Positions 1-9,073 of a DNA stretch of 64,000 bases are shown piece by piece. The notes beneath the pieces are model-generated. The model did no database searches and was not told the DNA's origin. It saw only the letters and a list, made by a program, of their open reading frames with translations. The DNA comes from Microbacterium sp. MYb66 (GTDB lineage Bacteria > Actinomycetota > Actinomycetes > Actinomycetales > Microbacteriaceae), in NCBI RefSeq assembly GCF_002979435.1, contig NZ_PCOV01000001.1:434001-498000 (forward strand), given 5' to 3'. Position numbers and translations under genes: made by a program. Position 1 is the first letter of the stretch, and every line of letters starts with the position of its first letter.

Positions 1-575
1 GTGTCGTGTACGAGTTCCACTTCCCACCGCGCGACCCCGAAGTCCGTGCGCGCCTCGAGCAGGAGTCGGAGTCCCACGGTCTCGAAGGTCTGCTCGATCG
101 CCTTCGCACCTTGGACCCCGCGACGGCGGCGAAGGTCGATCCTCGCAACAGCCGTCGAGTCATCCGAGCGCTCGAGGTCATCGAGCAGGGGAGCAGCACC
201 TACGGCGCGTCCCTCCCCGAGCGTCCGGTGTTGTGGCATCCGCGAACCCGGTTGATCGGTCTGCACGTCGACCGAACCGACCTCGTGAATCGTCTCGACG
301 CCCGGGTCGTGCGGATGTGGGAGGCGGGCCTCGTGGACGAGGTCGCAGACCTTCGGCAGAAGGGTCTCGAACGGGGCGCCACCGCCCCCAAGGCCATCGG
401 CTACGCGCAGGCTCTGGCGCAGTTGGACGGCATCCTCACGGAAGCTGATGCCATCGCGCAGACGCAGGCGCTCACACGACGCTACGCTCGGCGACAGGTG
501 TCATGGTTCAAGCGGTACGCGGAGTTGGAATGGCGGAACGCTCCGGCTGAGGTGGAGGAGCTCCTTCGGCACTGA
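1..575 (+). CDS. miaA: tRNA dimethylallyltransferase, 3' part
   Basis: This is the C-terminal part of MiaA, cut by the left edge of the window; about 190 residues are visible, read from base 3. MiaA transfers a dimethylallyl group to N6 of adenosine 37 in tRNAs that read codons starting with U. Family signatures seen are the RNA-binding/catalytic segment with RNSRRVIRALE, the KAIGYAQAL segment and the C-terminal TRRYARRQVSWFKRY motif. The P-loop and the first 100 or so residues lie outside the window. The same-strand order with dapF and hflX is the usual actinobacterial arrangement. The visible part is intact. Confidence 0.95.
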   Translation, partial: VVYEFHFPPRDPEVRARLEQESESHGLEGLLDRLRTLDPATAAKVDPRNSRRVIRALEVIEQGSSTYGASLPERPVLWHPRTRLIGLHVDRTDLVNRLDARVVRMWEAGLVDEVADLRQKGLERGATAPKAIGYAQALAQLDGILTEADAIAQTQALTRRYARRQVSWFKRYAELEWRNAPAEVEELLRH

Positions 576-631
576 GTCCGTCCGCGCGCCCGGTCCCCGA
601 CGATGTCGGTGGCACCTGCGACTCTGGTGAT

Positions 632-1159
632 ATGACCACCTGTTTCTTCACCGCCTCCAGCCTCGACGGATTCATCGCGACGGACCACCACTCGCTCGAT
701 TGGCTGCTGACGCAGGACGTCGATCCTGACGGAGCGATGGGATACAACGCTTTCGAGAAGAACATCGGCGCGCTGGCGATGGGGTCCTCGACGTACGAGT
801 GGGTGATGCGGCACGAAGAGGGGCGCTGGGGATACCGTCAACCCACCTGGGTCTTCACCCACCGGGAACTCGCGCTCCCGGAGAGCGCCGACGTGCGGCT
901 GACTCAGGATGACGTGCGGAGCGTGCACGCCGAGATGCTCGAGGCTGCCGCAGGTCAGGACATCTGGATCGTCGGCGGGGGAGACCTCGCGGGACAATTC
1001 GCCGACGCCGGACTGCTGGACGAGGTCTGGGTGCAGTATGCGCCCGTCACGTTGGGCTCCGGCGCCCCGCTGCTTCCACGGCGGCTTGACCTCGAACTCG
1101 TCGATGTGGCGCGCAACCGCAACTTCCTCTGCGGCCGGTACCGCGTCGTGCAGCGCTGA
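632..1159 (+). CDS. Dihydrofolate reductase family protein (RibD C-terminal fold)
   Basis: This 175-residue protein has the fold of the RibD C-terminal/DHFR-like reductases. It begins with FFTASSLDGFIA, the typical first strand and substrate loop, and carries the nucleotide-binding segment DIWIVGGGDLAGQF near residues 108-121. Family members use NAD(P)H, but many stand-alone copies in actinobacteria have no assigned substrate, so a role in folate or riboflavin synthesis should not be assumed. The ATG start gives the expected N-terminus. It sits between miaA and dapF on the same strand with gaps of about 30-60 bases, so co-transcription is plausible. Confidence 0.8.
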   Translation: MTTCFFTASSLDGFIATDHHSLDWLLTQDVDPDGAMGYNAFEKNIGALAMGSSTYEWVMRHEEGRWGYRQPTWVFTHRELALPESADVRLTQDDVRSVHAEMLEAAAGQDIWIVGGGDLAGQFADAGLLDEVWVQYAPVTLGSGAPLLPRRLDLELVDVARNRNFLCGRYRVVQR

Positions 1160-1189
1160 ACGAGCATTCGGAATCCCTAGACTGGGACC

Positions 1190-2062
1190 ATGGTCGCATT
1201 CACCAAGGGGCATGGCACAGGCAACGACTTCATCATCATCGCTGATCCCGACGGCGAACTCGACCTCACAGTCGAACAGGTCGCGGTGCTGTGCGATCGC
1301 CATTTCGGCATCGGTGCCGACGGGATCCTCCGAGTCGTGAGGTCAGCGGCGATCCCCGAAGGAGCAGCAGCTCTCGAAGAGGAATCTGGCGCGGAGTGGT
1401 TCATGGACTATCGCAACGCCGATGGGTCCATCGCAGAGATGTGCGGCAATGGCATCCGTGTGTTCGCGCACTACCTCGTCCGCTCCGGTCTTGCGACGAT
1501 CGAACCCGGGTCGACGCTGCCCATCGGCACCAGGGCAGGCGTCCGCGACGTGACGCGCAGTGCGACCGGATATCAGGTCGACCTGGGCCGCTGGAAGCTC
1601 TCGGGCGACGATCCGCTCGTACGCGTCGATGGCCTTTCGGTCACACGTCCCGGTCTCGGCATCGACGTCGGGAACCCGCACGTCGTGGTCGCGCTCGCCT
1701 CGGAGTCCGAGCTCGGCGCTCTCGAACTGCACCGCGCGCCCGGACTGGACCCGATGCTGCCCGCGGGAGCGAACATCGAGTTCGTCGTTCCGGGAGAACC
1801 TCTGGTGCGCGACGGCGTCGGACACGTGAGTATGCGCGTCTACGAGCGCGGTGTGGGGGAAACACTCAGCTGCGGTACCGGAGTGGCGGCGACCGCTCTC
1901 GCGGTGCGGTACTGGGCGGGTGAGAAAGCACCGGACAACTGGAGCGTGGAGGTTCCGGGAGGAACCCTCGGAGTCCGGATGTTCCCGGCCGAGGACGGCG
2001 AGCATGTCGCGCTGTCCGGGCCGGCGCAGCTCGTGTTCCAGGGCGAGGTCGATCTGCTCTGA
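1190..2062 (+). CDS. dapF: Diaminopimelate epimerase
   Basis: DapF converts LL- to meso-diaminopimelate in the cytoplasm, supplying lysine and peptidoglycan synthesis. At 290 residues it is near the family norm. The two catalytic cysteines are present: Cys85 in [10 protein letters not shown] and Cys228 in [15 protein letters not shown]. The N-terminal KGHGTGNDF motif is also typical. An acidic, Ala-rich loop around residues 55-70 is a small insertion also seen in other actinobacterial copies. Start ATG at 1190. It lies about 30 bases after the DHFR-like gene and converges on the methyltransferase downstream. Confidence 0.96.
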   Translation: MVAFTKGHGTGNDFIIIADPDGELDLTVEQVAVLCDRHFGIGADGILRVVRSAAIPEGAAALEEESGAEWFMDYRNADGSIAEMCGNGIRVFAHYLVRSGLATIEPGSTLPIGTRAGVRDVTRSATGYQVDLGRWKLSGDDPLVRVDGLSVTRPGLGIDVGNPHVVVALASESELGALELHRAPGLDPMLPAGANIEFVVPGEPLVRDGVGHVSMRVYERGVGETLSCGTGVAATALAVRYWAGEKAPDNWSVEVPGGTLGVRMFPAEDGEHVALSGPAQLVFQGEVDLL

Positions 2063-2081
2063 GAGGTCGCAGCGAACCGGA

Positions 2082-2723
2082 TCAGCCGAGAGCGATCGGC
2101 TCGGTCGGAGGGGTGCCATGCTTTCGCACCTTCAGGATCCGGTAGCCCTTTCCGGTGGCAGTGCGGAAGACGCTGTAACCGGGGTGGAAAGTCGAGCCGA
2201 TCCACCGCTGCAAGGAGTCCGCACCGAGGTTGCGCTGGACGACCAACCAGGCGTCGCTGCGCTCATCGAGCCGGGGGATCCACCGCTCGAGAAGTCCATG
2301 GAGCTCGTTCTTGCCGACGCGGATGGGCGGGTTGGAACGGATCGTGCGGAAGGACACGTGCTCGGGAACATCATCGGGCAGAGATGCGTTGACATTGGTG
2401 AGCCCGAGAGCAGCAGCGTTGCGACGCACGAGATCGAGGGCACGCTCGTTCACGTCGACGGCCCACACCGTCGCGTGGGGAGCGGCCAGGGCCATCGACA
2501 GCGTGACCGGACCCCAGCCGCTGCCGAGGTCGAGAAGGTCGCCACCCGGGGGGACCGGGGGCATGTTGGCGAGGAGCACTGCAGTGCCGGCATCCAGACG
2601 ATCCGGGCTGAAGACGCCACCCGCGGTGGTGACTTCCAGCTCTCGGCCTGCGAGCGATACGCGGATCTTACGCAGATTCTCGGGGCTTGCCGGGGCCGCA
2701 GTGAAGTAGTGTTCTGACCCCAT
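2082..2723 (-). CDS. RsmC-like class I SAM-dependent methyltransferase
   Basis: This 213-residue protein has the SAM-binding motif DLLDLGSGWGPVTL near residue 65 and the NPPI motif (RSNPPIRVGKNELH) near residue 135. An NPP[FYWI] signature marks N-methyltransferases that act on exocyclic amino groups of nucleic acid or glutamine. The layout matches the catalytic half of the RsmC/RsmD group of 16S rRNA guanine-N2 methyltransferases, without the N-terminal pseudo-domain of E. coli RsmC. It is encoded opposite dapF and hflX, and its start is about 70 bases from the hflX start, so the two share a divergent promoter region. The exact rRNA target is inference. Confidence 0.82.
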   Translation of the reverse strand: MGSEHYFTAAPASPENLRKIRVSLAGRELEVTTAGGVFSPDRLDAGTAVLLANMPPVPPGGDLLDLGSGWGPVTLSMALAAPHATVWAVDVNERALDLVRRNAAALGLTNVNASLPDDVPEHVSFRTIRSNPPIRVGKNELHGLLERWIPRLDERSDAWLVVQRNLGADSLQRWIGSTFHPGYSVFRTATGKGYRILKVRKHGTPPTEPIALG

Positions 2724-2791
2724 ACGGTGAGCGTACCGGACAGCGCGGGCTAAGGTTAAGGCTCGCTACAAAACCCAGAGACAAGGAACGG

Positions 2792-4303
2792 ATGACGGAG
2801 ACCACGACACCCTCCACCGACGACCACACGGTCGATCGCGTGCTCGCGAACGCAGAGAAGCGCTCGGATGTGCACGTGTTCGGCGCAGCGCAAGCGCTGC
2901 AGGACGAGTCGACGGCTGCGCACACCAGCACGGACGGCGCGCAGTGGGATCTCGAGGATCGGCATGCGCTTCGCCGAGTCGGCGGTCTGTCGACGGAGCT
3001 CGAAGACGTCACCGAAGTCGAGTACCGGCAGCTGCGCCTGGAGAACGTCGTCCTCGTCGGCGTGTACCCCCAGGGCGCTCAGGAGGATGCGGAGAACTCG
3101 CTGCGTGAGCTCGCCGCGCTGGCGGAGACCGCCGGTGCCGTCGTTCTCGACGGCGTCCTGCAGCGTCGCCCTCATCCGGATGCTGCGACCTACCTCGGTC
3201 GAGGCAAGGCGCAGGAACTCAAGGACATCGTCGCCGCGGTCGGTGCGGACACCGTCATCGCCGACACGGAGCTCGCGCCGAGCCAGCGTCGCGCGCTCGA
3301 AGATGTCGTCAAGGTCAAGGTCATCGACCGGACCACGGTGATCCTCGACATCTTCAGTCAGCACGCGAAGAGCCGAGAGGGCAAGGCCCAGGTCGAGCTC
3401 GCTCAACTCGAGTATCTGCTCCCTCGTCTGCGCGGCTGGGGCGATTCGATGAGCCGCCAGGCGGGTGGACAGGTGGGCGCGGGCGGTGCCGGAATGGGCT
3501 CCCGCGGCCCCGGTGAGACGAAGATCGAGCTCGACCGCCGACGGATCCGCACCAAGATGGCTCTGCTGCGCCGACAGATCCGCGACTTCGGTCCGGCACG
3601 TGAGGCGAAGCGCGCCGAGCGCAAGCGCAACACGATTCCGTCTGTGGCAATCGCCGGGTACACCAACGCCGGCAAGTCGAGCCTGCTCAACGCGCTCACC
3701 AGCGCCGGCGTCCTGGTCGAGAACGCTCTGTTCGCCACGCTGGACGCGACTGTTCGCCGGTCCGAGACCGAGGACGGCCGTGTCTACACACTGACCGACA
3801 CGGTCGGATTCGTCCGCAACCTCCCGCACCAGCTCGTCGAGGCGTTCCGCTCCACTCTCGAGGAGGTCGGTGAGGCCGACGTCGTTCTCCACGTCGTCGA
3901 CGGATCGCATCCGGACCCCGCCGGGCAGCTGCAGACGGTACGCGATGTGCTGGGCGACGTCGGTGTCCGCGACCTGCCGGAGATCGTCGTCTTCAACAAG
4001 GCCGACCTCATCGACGAGGACGAGCGCCTCGTGCTCCGCGGACTCCAGCCTCACGCTCACTTCGTGTCGTCACGATCCGGTGAGGGTATCCCCGAGCTGC
4101 GCGCCACGATCGAAGCCGCGCTTCCGAAGCCGGCCGTCGAGATCCATGCGGTGATCCCGTATGACCGCGGAGACCTCGTGGCCGCGATCCACGAAACGGG
4201 GATGCTGCTCGAGGTCGATCACCGCGAAGCCGGTACCGCCGTGCACGCGCGGGTCTCCGAGCGCCTCGCCGCCGACCTCGCTCCGTTCACAGCGGAGGAC
4301 TGA
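2792..4303 (+). CDS. hflX: GTPase HflX
   Basis: HflX is a ribosome-associated GTPase that splits or rescues stalled and heat-damaged ribosomes. The 503 residues comprise an N-terminal HflX domain with GRGKAQELKDIV, a glycine-rich linker near GGAGMGSRGPGETKIELDRR, and a GTPase domain with G1 GYTNAGKSSLLN near residue 288, the DTVGFVRNLP switch II and the NKAD motif. The first 60 residues or so are a low-complexity extension common in actinobacteria. The ATG at 2792 follows AAGGA with normal spacing. It is transcribed divergently from the RsmC-like gene. Confidence 0.95.
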   Translation: MTETTTPSTDDHTVDRVLANAEKRSDVHVFGAAQALQDESTAAHTSTDGAQWDLEDRHALRRVGGLSTELEDVTEVEYRQLRLENVVLVGVYPQGAQEDAENSLRELAALAETAGAVVLDGVLQRRPHPDAATYLGRGKAQELKDIVAAVGADTVIADTELAPSQRRALEDVVKVKVIDRTTVILDIFSQHAKSREGKAQVELAQLEYLLPRLRGWGDSMSRQAGGQVGAGGAGMGSRGPGETKIELDRRRIRTKMALLRRQIRDFGPAREAKRAERKRNTIPSVAIAGYTNAGKSSLLNALTSAGVLVENALFATLDATVRRSETEDGRVYTLTDTVGFVRNLPHQLVEAFRSTLEEVGEADVVLHVVDGSHPDPAGQLQTVRDVLGDVGVRDLPEIVVFNKADLIDEDERLVLRGLQPHAHFVSSRSGEGIPELRATIEAALPKPAVEIHAVIPYDRGDLVAAIHETGMLLEVDHREAGTAVHARVSERLAADLAPFTAED

Positions 4304-4309
4304 CGCGGA

Positions 4310-4975
4310 TCAGCGGGCGACGAAGCGGGCCTCGACGGTCGCGGAGATGACGATCTCCTCCGGCTCGTACTCCATGGCGGGTGCGACGTCGGCTGCGAAT
4401 GCGACGCCGCCGCGAGCCTTCATGAGCGGCGCCCCGGGCGCGGGCTGTCCGCTGGAGATGAGCCCGACATCGGCGATCTCCCGGGGCGTCACCTCGTTCC
4501 GACCGAGAGCCCCCGCATACGCTTCGGCGCGGGTGATGGCGACCCTGACGGCCTGCGCAGCGACCTCGCGCTCGACGCGCGCGCGAGTCTCAGGCGTCAG
4601 GTGCCAGTCGACCCAGCCCACCTCGACCCCGTCCCAGGGCGAGACGTCCGATACCCAGATCGAGAGCTCGGATGCTTCGACGAAGGTCGCAGTGAAGTCG
4701 ATGCTCGCGTAGTACACCGGCGCGAGACGCTTGCCCTCGCTGTTCCAGGGGCGTTCGGCGCGTACGGAGAGGCGCTTGCTGGTCCAGTCGACGACGGTGC
4801 CGGCATTCGCGCGCTCGGTGATGCTCACGCGCACCGGCTCCGCGAGGCGCATCACGCTCTCGACCACCGCACTGCGCTCAGGACCCTCGGCGCGCACGCT
4901 GACACGGATGGTTGCGCGCTCCGGCGCGATGCGCGCCTCGTGCTCGCCGCGGACGGTGACGGTGACTTCGCTCAT
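4310..4975 (-). CDS. SIMPL domain-containing protein (DUF541)
   Basis: This 221-residue protein has the SIMPL/DUF541 layout: an N-terminal beta-rich segment beginning VTVTVRGEHEARIAPERATI, a central region with YYASIDFTATF, and a C-terminal part ending in the EEIVISATVEARF strand. Most family members carry a signal peptide; this one does not show one and probably acts in the cytoplasm. The molecular role is unknown for most members; some affect signalling or oxidative stress. It is convergent with hflX, whose stop lies only 6 bases away, so the two transcripts probably meet head to head. Confidence 0.8.
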   Translation of the reverse strand: MSEVTVTVRGEHEARIAPERATIRVSVRAEGPERSAVVESVMRLAEPVRVSITERANAGTVVDWTSKRLSVRAERPWNSEGKRLAPVYYASIDFTATFVEASELSIWVSDVSPWDGVEVGWVDWHLTPETRARVEREVAAQAVRVAITRAEAYAGALGRNEVTPREIADVGLISSGQPAPGAPLMKARGGVAFAADVAPAMEYEPEEIVISATVEARFVAR

Positions 4976-5095
4976 GGGGCGACTCTACGCCAGCTGCCGG
5001 CGTGCCTAGGAATGGCGGAGGGGCCCCGAACGTTGTAGTCTGTGATGCTCGGGTGTTCGTCATCCGAGATGGTAATTCCACAGAGTGACAGCGGC

Positions 5096-5111
5096 TCCTT
5101 CGCGAGAAGGA
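5096..5111 (+). other. Hairpin just upstream of the tmRNA 5' end
   Basis: A perfect 6-bp stem, TCCTTC paired with GAAGGA over a GCGA tetraloop, ends four bases before the mature 5' end of ssrA. It would lie in the precursor leader next to the RNase P cleavage site. Its function is inferred from position only. Confidence 0.35.
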
Positions 5112-5115
5112 CCAC

Positions 5116-5485
5116 GGGGCTGATCGGTTTCGACAGCGCCTGTGAATCCACGAGAAGCGGGCCGAGGATGCAGAGTTATCTCGTAAACGCTCTCTGCAAA
5201 ACAATAGTTGCCGAAACCAAGCGCAACGACTTCGCCCTCGCTGCATAAGCGAGCCCGATAGTCCGTCAGGCCGTATGTGATTCCGATACGGATCCTGGCG
5301 TCATCTAGGAATCTTGCTGCGTGACGGCGTCTGGACGTCACGTGGGACTCTTCCCAGGCTGGGCTCGTCGACTTAGGTGTCTGTGACAAAGGTCGGAGCC
5401 GAGTAGAACGTCTTCACAGACTGCGCCCGGAGAAGGCGTGGAGACTCAGCGTTGGACGGGGGTTCGATTCCCCCCAGCTCCACCA
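5116..5485 (+). ncRNA. ssrA: Transfer-messenger RNA (tmRNA)
   Basis: The tRNA-like ends are clear. The 5' GGGGCUG pairs with CAGCUCC before the encoded ACCA, and the conserved GGCUGAUCGGUUUCGACAG-type 5' segment and the T-arm GGUUCGAUUCC are present. The coding segment follows AATAGTT: the resume codon GCC is at 5210-5212 and the stop TAA at 5246-5248, giving the tag AETKRNDFALAA after the tRNA-borne alanine. The C-terminal ALAA is the usual protease degron. Length is 370 nt, and this is a one-piece, not permuted, tmRNA. It releases stalled ribosomes with SmpB, which is not encoded here. Confidence 0.97.
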
Positions 5486-5500
5486 AGCCGTTGTCACAGA

Positions 5501-5542
5501 AGAAGCCCCGCGATCCCCTGCTCAGGAGATCGCGGGGCTTCT
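5501..5542 (+). terminator. Rho-independent terminator of ssrA
   Basis: A perfect 15-bp inverted repeat (AGAAGCCCCGCGATC with GATCGCGGGGCTTCT) starts 16 bases after the tmRNA 3' end and is followed by a short T-rich stretch. It is GC-rich and close to the tRNA-like domain, as expected for the ssrA terminator. The next gene begins about 40 bases further on. Confidence 0.85.
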
Positions 5543-5582
5543 TCGTGTGCAGGAGGGGAAAAGGCGGTCGCGGGGACCTATA

Positions 5583-8462
5583 TTGAAATCTGTGGAGTCG
5601 ACCCCCGATGTTGTCGCTACCGGTCTCACCCGTGCGGAGGTCGCGGAACGCGTCGCGTCCGGGAAGACGAACGCCTTCGTGGCGGACACGAGCCGCAGCG
5701 CGTGGAACATCGTGCGCGCGAACGTCTTCACGCTGTTCAACGGCATCGTCTTCGCATGCTTCCTGGTCCTCTTCCTGGTCGGACGGTGGCAGGATGCGCT
5801 CTTTGGGCTCGCCGCCTTCGCGAACGCGATCATCGGCTGCGTCCAGGAGTTCCGCGCGAAGTCTGCGCTCGACCGTCTTGCCCTGATGAACGCCCCTCGC
5901 GCGCTGGTGCTCAGAGAGGGTGCGGAGACCGAGATCGCCCCCACCGAGGTGGTGCTCGACGAGGTGCTCGTACTGCGTGCCGGTGAGCAGGTGCCCGCGG
6001 ACGCTCGGATCCTCACGGCGCGCGGGCTGCAGATCGATGAATCGATGCTCACCGGTGAGTCCGACCCGGTGGACAAGCAGCCGGAGGACGAGGCGCTCTC
6101 CGGTGCGGTGGTCGTCGCGGGCGAGGGGACCGCGCAGGCGACCCGCGTGGGTGCCGATTCGTACGCCAATCACTTCGCGGGGGAGGCGAAACGGTTCTCG
6201 CTCGTCTCCAGCGAACTCCGCTCGTCGGTCAACCGGGTGCTGAAGTGGGTGAGCTGGGTCATCGGGCCGGTGGGACTGCTCGTCCTGAACGCGCAGATTA
6301 TCGTCACCGGCGGATACGCCACCGTGTTCTCCAGCGGCGCCTGGGTGCAGGCCGTGGTGAACACGATCGCCGCGTTGACGGCGATGATCCCGCTCGGGCT
6401 GGTGCTCATGACGAGCATCGCGTTCGCCGTCGGTGCGTCGAGGCTGGCTCGCAGACAGGTCCTGGTGAACGAGCTGCCCGCGGTCGAAGGGCTCGCCCGC
6501 GTCGACGTCGTGTGTCTCGACAAGACCGGCACCCTCACGGTGGGGGAGATCGGGTTCGACGAAGCCCATCCCCTCGCCGGTCTCACTCCGGAGCAGACCG
6601 AAGCGGCAGCAGCGGCGCTCGCATGGTATGCCGCATCTCCGGATGCGAACGCCACCGCGCGATCGATGCGGACGGCGTATCCGGTCACCTCGCCGCTCGC
6701 GGTCGCGGACTACATCCCCTTCTCCTCAGCGCGTAAGTGGAGCGCGGTCTCCTTCGAAGAGGTCGCGGGGACCTGGGTGATGGGTGCGCCGGAGATGGTG
6801 TTCGGCGATGCCGCGACGACGGATGCGACCGAGCTCGGACGCACAGTCACCGCACTCGCGGAGACCGGGCGTCGCACGCTGGTCCTCGGTCACTCGGATT
6901 CGTCACTGAATGAGGCGGACGTCGATTCCGAGCGACTTCCGGACGGTGTGACCGCGATCATCGTCTTGACCTTCCGCGAGCAGGTGCGCCCCGACGCCGC
7001 GCAGACCCTCGAATACTTCGCGCGGCAGGAGGTCGGGATCCGCATCATCTCGGGCGACAACCCGCGCACGGTCGCCGCGATCGCTCGCGAGGTCGGTCTG
7101 GACGTCGCGGAGGGTTTCGACGCGCGCCAGCTTCCCGAGGACGACGTGGAGCTCGCGGACGTACTGGACCAGCACACCGTCTTCGGCCGTGTCACACCGG
7201 AGCAGAAGAAGCGCATGGTGACGGCGCTCCAGAGCCACGGGCACACCGTTGCCATGACCGGGGACGGCGTCAACGACGCACTCGCCATCAAAGCGGCGGA
7301 CATCGGAATCGCGATGAACTCGGGGTCTCCCGCCACCAAAGCGGTGGCGCGGCTGGTGCTGCTCGACGGACAGTTCTCGCACCTGCCCGACGTCGTCGCC
7401 GAAGGGCGCCAGGTCATCGCCAACATCGAACGCGTATCGATGCTGTTCCTGAACAAGACGGTCTACGCGACGCTGCTCGCGATCATCTTCGGGGTGTTCG
7501 TGCTCGAGTTCCCGTTCCTGCCCCGGCAGCTGTCGATCACCGACGGGCTCACGATCGGCATCCCGGCGTTCTTCCTCGCACTCATGCCGAACGCGGCGCG
7601 CTATGTGCCGGGGTTCCTTCGGCGATCCTTGAGCTTCGCGATTCCGTCGGGGATCGTCGTCGCGCTGGGCCTGACCTGGTACACCTTCGTCGCACGGGGT
7701 CTCGGGGTCCATGAGGAACAGCTGCGCACGGGGGCCACCGTGATCCTCGCGGTCGTCGGCATCTGGGTGCTGGCCGTACTCGCGCGTCCTCTCAACCGTT
7801 TCAAAGTGCTTGTCGTGGGTGCGATGTTCGTCCTCCTCATCGCCGTCTTCACCATCCCGCTCGCACGCGAGTTCTTCGTCCTCGTCGATCCCGGTGAAGA
7901 CCTCGCCGTCGCGCTCTCGGGGATCACGATCGTGATGGTGGCCGCGATCGAGGTCGTACGTCTGCTGCATCGCCGATTCGTTCTGACGCCGGTCGTGGGA
8001 CCGGCGTCGGGTCGGACGCTGGAGCCGTCCGCGTCGCATGCGACGGCCCCGCAGGCCGTGGCCGGGATCGTCACGACTGTCGTGGCAGTCCTCGCCTATG
8101 TGTTCGGCATCCTTGCCACGGGGTTCGGCATCCTCGTGTTCCTCGGCCGCTATGAGACGGATGCCAGCGCGTCGGTCTTCTCCCTCACCGGCGCGGGCAT
8201 CGCGCTGTTCGGTCTCCTCGTGCTCGCGGTCGCGGCGGGGGTGCGCCGCGGCAGCGGGCTCTCGCGACTGATGCTGACGATCTTCCTCGGTCTGGCCATC
8301 GCCCTCAGTGCGATCGTGCTGGTCTTCGGTGATCGCTGGGACTGGGGCGCCGCCGTCACGGCCGCAGCTGCTGCGGCGATCATCGTCCTGCTGTGGACAC
8401 CACCGGTGTCGCGGCGCTTCGGGCGCATCCTCGAGAGTTCGATGGGTGCGACGGTGCCGTAG
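5583..8462 (+). CDS. CtpE-like cation-translocating P-type ATPase with extra C-terminal membrane domain
   Basis: This is an integral membrane P-type ATPase of about 959 residues. Phosphorylation motif DKTGTLT is at Asp313, TGES lies in the actuator domain, and GDGVNDALAIKAADIGIAM forms the hinge. The N-terminal GLTRAEVAERVASGKTN and the overall order match mycobacterial CtpE, linked to calcium uptake. The usual ten-helix body ends near residue 815. About 145 more residues follow with four further hydrophobic segments, which CtpE (about 800 residues) lacks. The start is uncertain: TTG 5583 has GGGGA six bases upstream, while GTG 5592 and GTG 5547 are alternatives, the last almost touching the ssrA terminator. 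The transported ion is inferred. Confidence 0.85.
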   Translation: MKSVESTPDVVATGLTRAEVAERVASGKTNAFVADTSRSAWNIVRANVFTLFNGIVFACFLVLFLVGRWQDALFGLAAFANAIIGCVQEFRAKSALDRLALMNAPRALVLREGAETEIAPTEVVLDEVLVLRAGEQVPADARILTARGLQIDESMLTGESDPVDKQPEDEALSGAVVVAGEGTAQATRVGADSYANHFAGEAKRFSLVSSELRSSVNRVLKWVSWVIGPVGLLVLNAQIIVTGGYATVFSSGAWVQAVVNTIAALTAMIPLGLVLMTSIAFAVGASRLARRQVLVNELPAVEGLARVDVVCLDKTGTLTVGEIGFDEAHPLAGLTPEQTEAAAAALAWYAASPDANATARSMRTAYPVTSPLAVADYIPFSSARKWSAVSFEEVAGTWVMGAPEMVFGDAATTDATELGRTVTALAETGRRTLVLGHSDSSLNEADVDSERLPDGVTAIIVLTFREQVRPDAAQTLEYFARQEVGIRIISGDNPRTVAAIAREVGLDVAEGFDARQLPEDDVELADVLDQHTVFGRVTPEQKKRMVTALQSHGHTVAMTGDGVNDALAIKAADIGIAMNSGSPATKAVARLVLLDGQFSHLPDVVAEGRQVIANIERVSMLFLNKTVYATLLAIIFGVFVLEFPFLPRQLSITDGLTIGIPAFFLALMPNAARYVPGFLRRSLSFAIPSGIVVALGLTWYTFVARGLGVHEEQLRTGATVILAVVGIWVLAVLARPLNRFKVLVVGAMFVLLIAVFTIPLAREFFVLVDPGEDLAVALSGITIVMVAAIEVVRLLHRRFVLTPVVGPASGRTLEPSASHATAPQAVAGIVTTVVAVLAYVFGILATGFGILVFLGRYETDASASVFSLTGAGIALFGLLVLAVAAGVRRGSGLSRLMLTIFLGLAIALSAIVLVFGDRWDWGAAVTAAAAAAIIVLLWTPPVSRRFGRILESSMGATVP

Positions 8463-8483
8463 CGCTCCCGCCGTGCGGTGCGG

Positions 8484-9053
8484 TCAGCCCGTCCATTCGA
8501 TGAGGATCAGTCCCTGCCGGGTGTCCGCGAACCGCACCCAGCCGTCGCCGAAGAGGTAGGTCATGCCGTATCCGTCTTCGTCGGTGCCCATCGCGTAGCG
8601 CGCGTCCTCCGTGAAGTAGACCCCGTCCGGTCCGTCCTCGCGCTTCCAGCCCTCTGCGAGGAGTCCTGCCTGCGCGGTCGCTGCGTCTGTTCCGCTCACC
8701 GGTGCCCAGCCGTAGAGCTGACCGTGGTCGGATGCGACCGTGTAGTCGGCCCAGAAGCAGAGGAGTCCTTCGGAGAAGTCGACCCCGCCGACGACGAACT
8801 CCTTCGGCTGTGCCGTCCAGCCGGCTCCGGTGAGCGCACTGACCGTTCCGGCCGAGATCATCGACTCGCACGTCAGTACCGCAGGCGTCTCTTCCGGCTC
8901 CGGCGATGCCACGGGGTCGGTGCTCGGCGTCGGGCTGGGGGCGACGGCCGCGGACGAGGGAGAGGGCTCGGGTTCCGAAGGCGCCGCGCACGCGGCGAGA
9001 ACGATGACGAGCAGCAGGACGCCCGCTGTGGCGGTCATGATGCGGGGGATCAT
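8484..9053 (-). CDS. Putative secreted lipoprotein
   Basis: The 189-residue product starts with a hydrophobic signal sequence ending in the lipobox LAAC (Cys22), followed by a Ser/Pro/Glu-rich linker of about 35 residues. A compact domain with two Cys residues follows (LTCESMIS and LLCFWADY). These features indicate export by Sec, lipidation and attachment outside the membrane. The domain resembles small actinobacterial extracellular proteins of unknown function. ATG 9053 is chosen because it gives the full signal peptide; ATG 9038 would shorten it. It follows the phosphatase gene by about 20 bases on the same strand, so co-transcription is likely. Confidence 0.72.
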   Translation of the reverse strand: MIPRIMTATAGVLLLVIVLAACAAPSEPEPSPSSAAVAPSPTPSTDPVASPEPEETPAVLTCESMISAGTVSALTGAGWTAQPKEFVVGGVDFSEGLLCFWADYTVASDHGQLYGWAPVSGTDAATAQAGLLAEGWKREDGPDGVYFTEDARYAMGTDEDGYGMTYLFGDGWVRFADTRQGLILIEWTG

Positions 9054-9073
9054 CGCTGGCCTCGTGGTTCGTG

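Noticed and set aside
2745..2775. CTAAGGTTAAGGC before hflX, similar to half of a DtxR/IdeR iron box
   Set aside because: Only one arm resembles the box, and hflX is not an expected iron-regulated gene.
5042..5248. 68-residue frame ending in KRNDFALAA
   Set aside because: The end is the tmRNA tag; the upstream part is tmRNA and leader sequence, not a protein gene.
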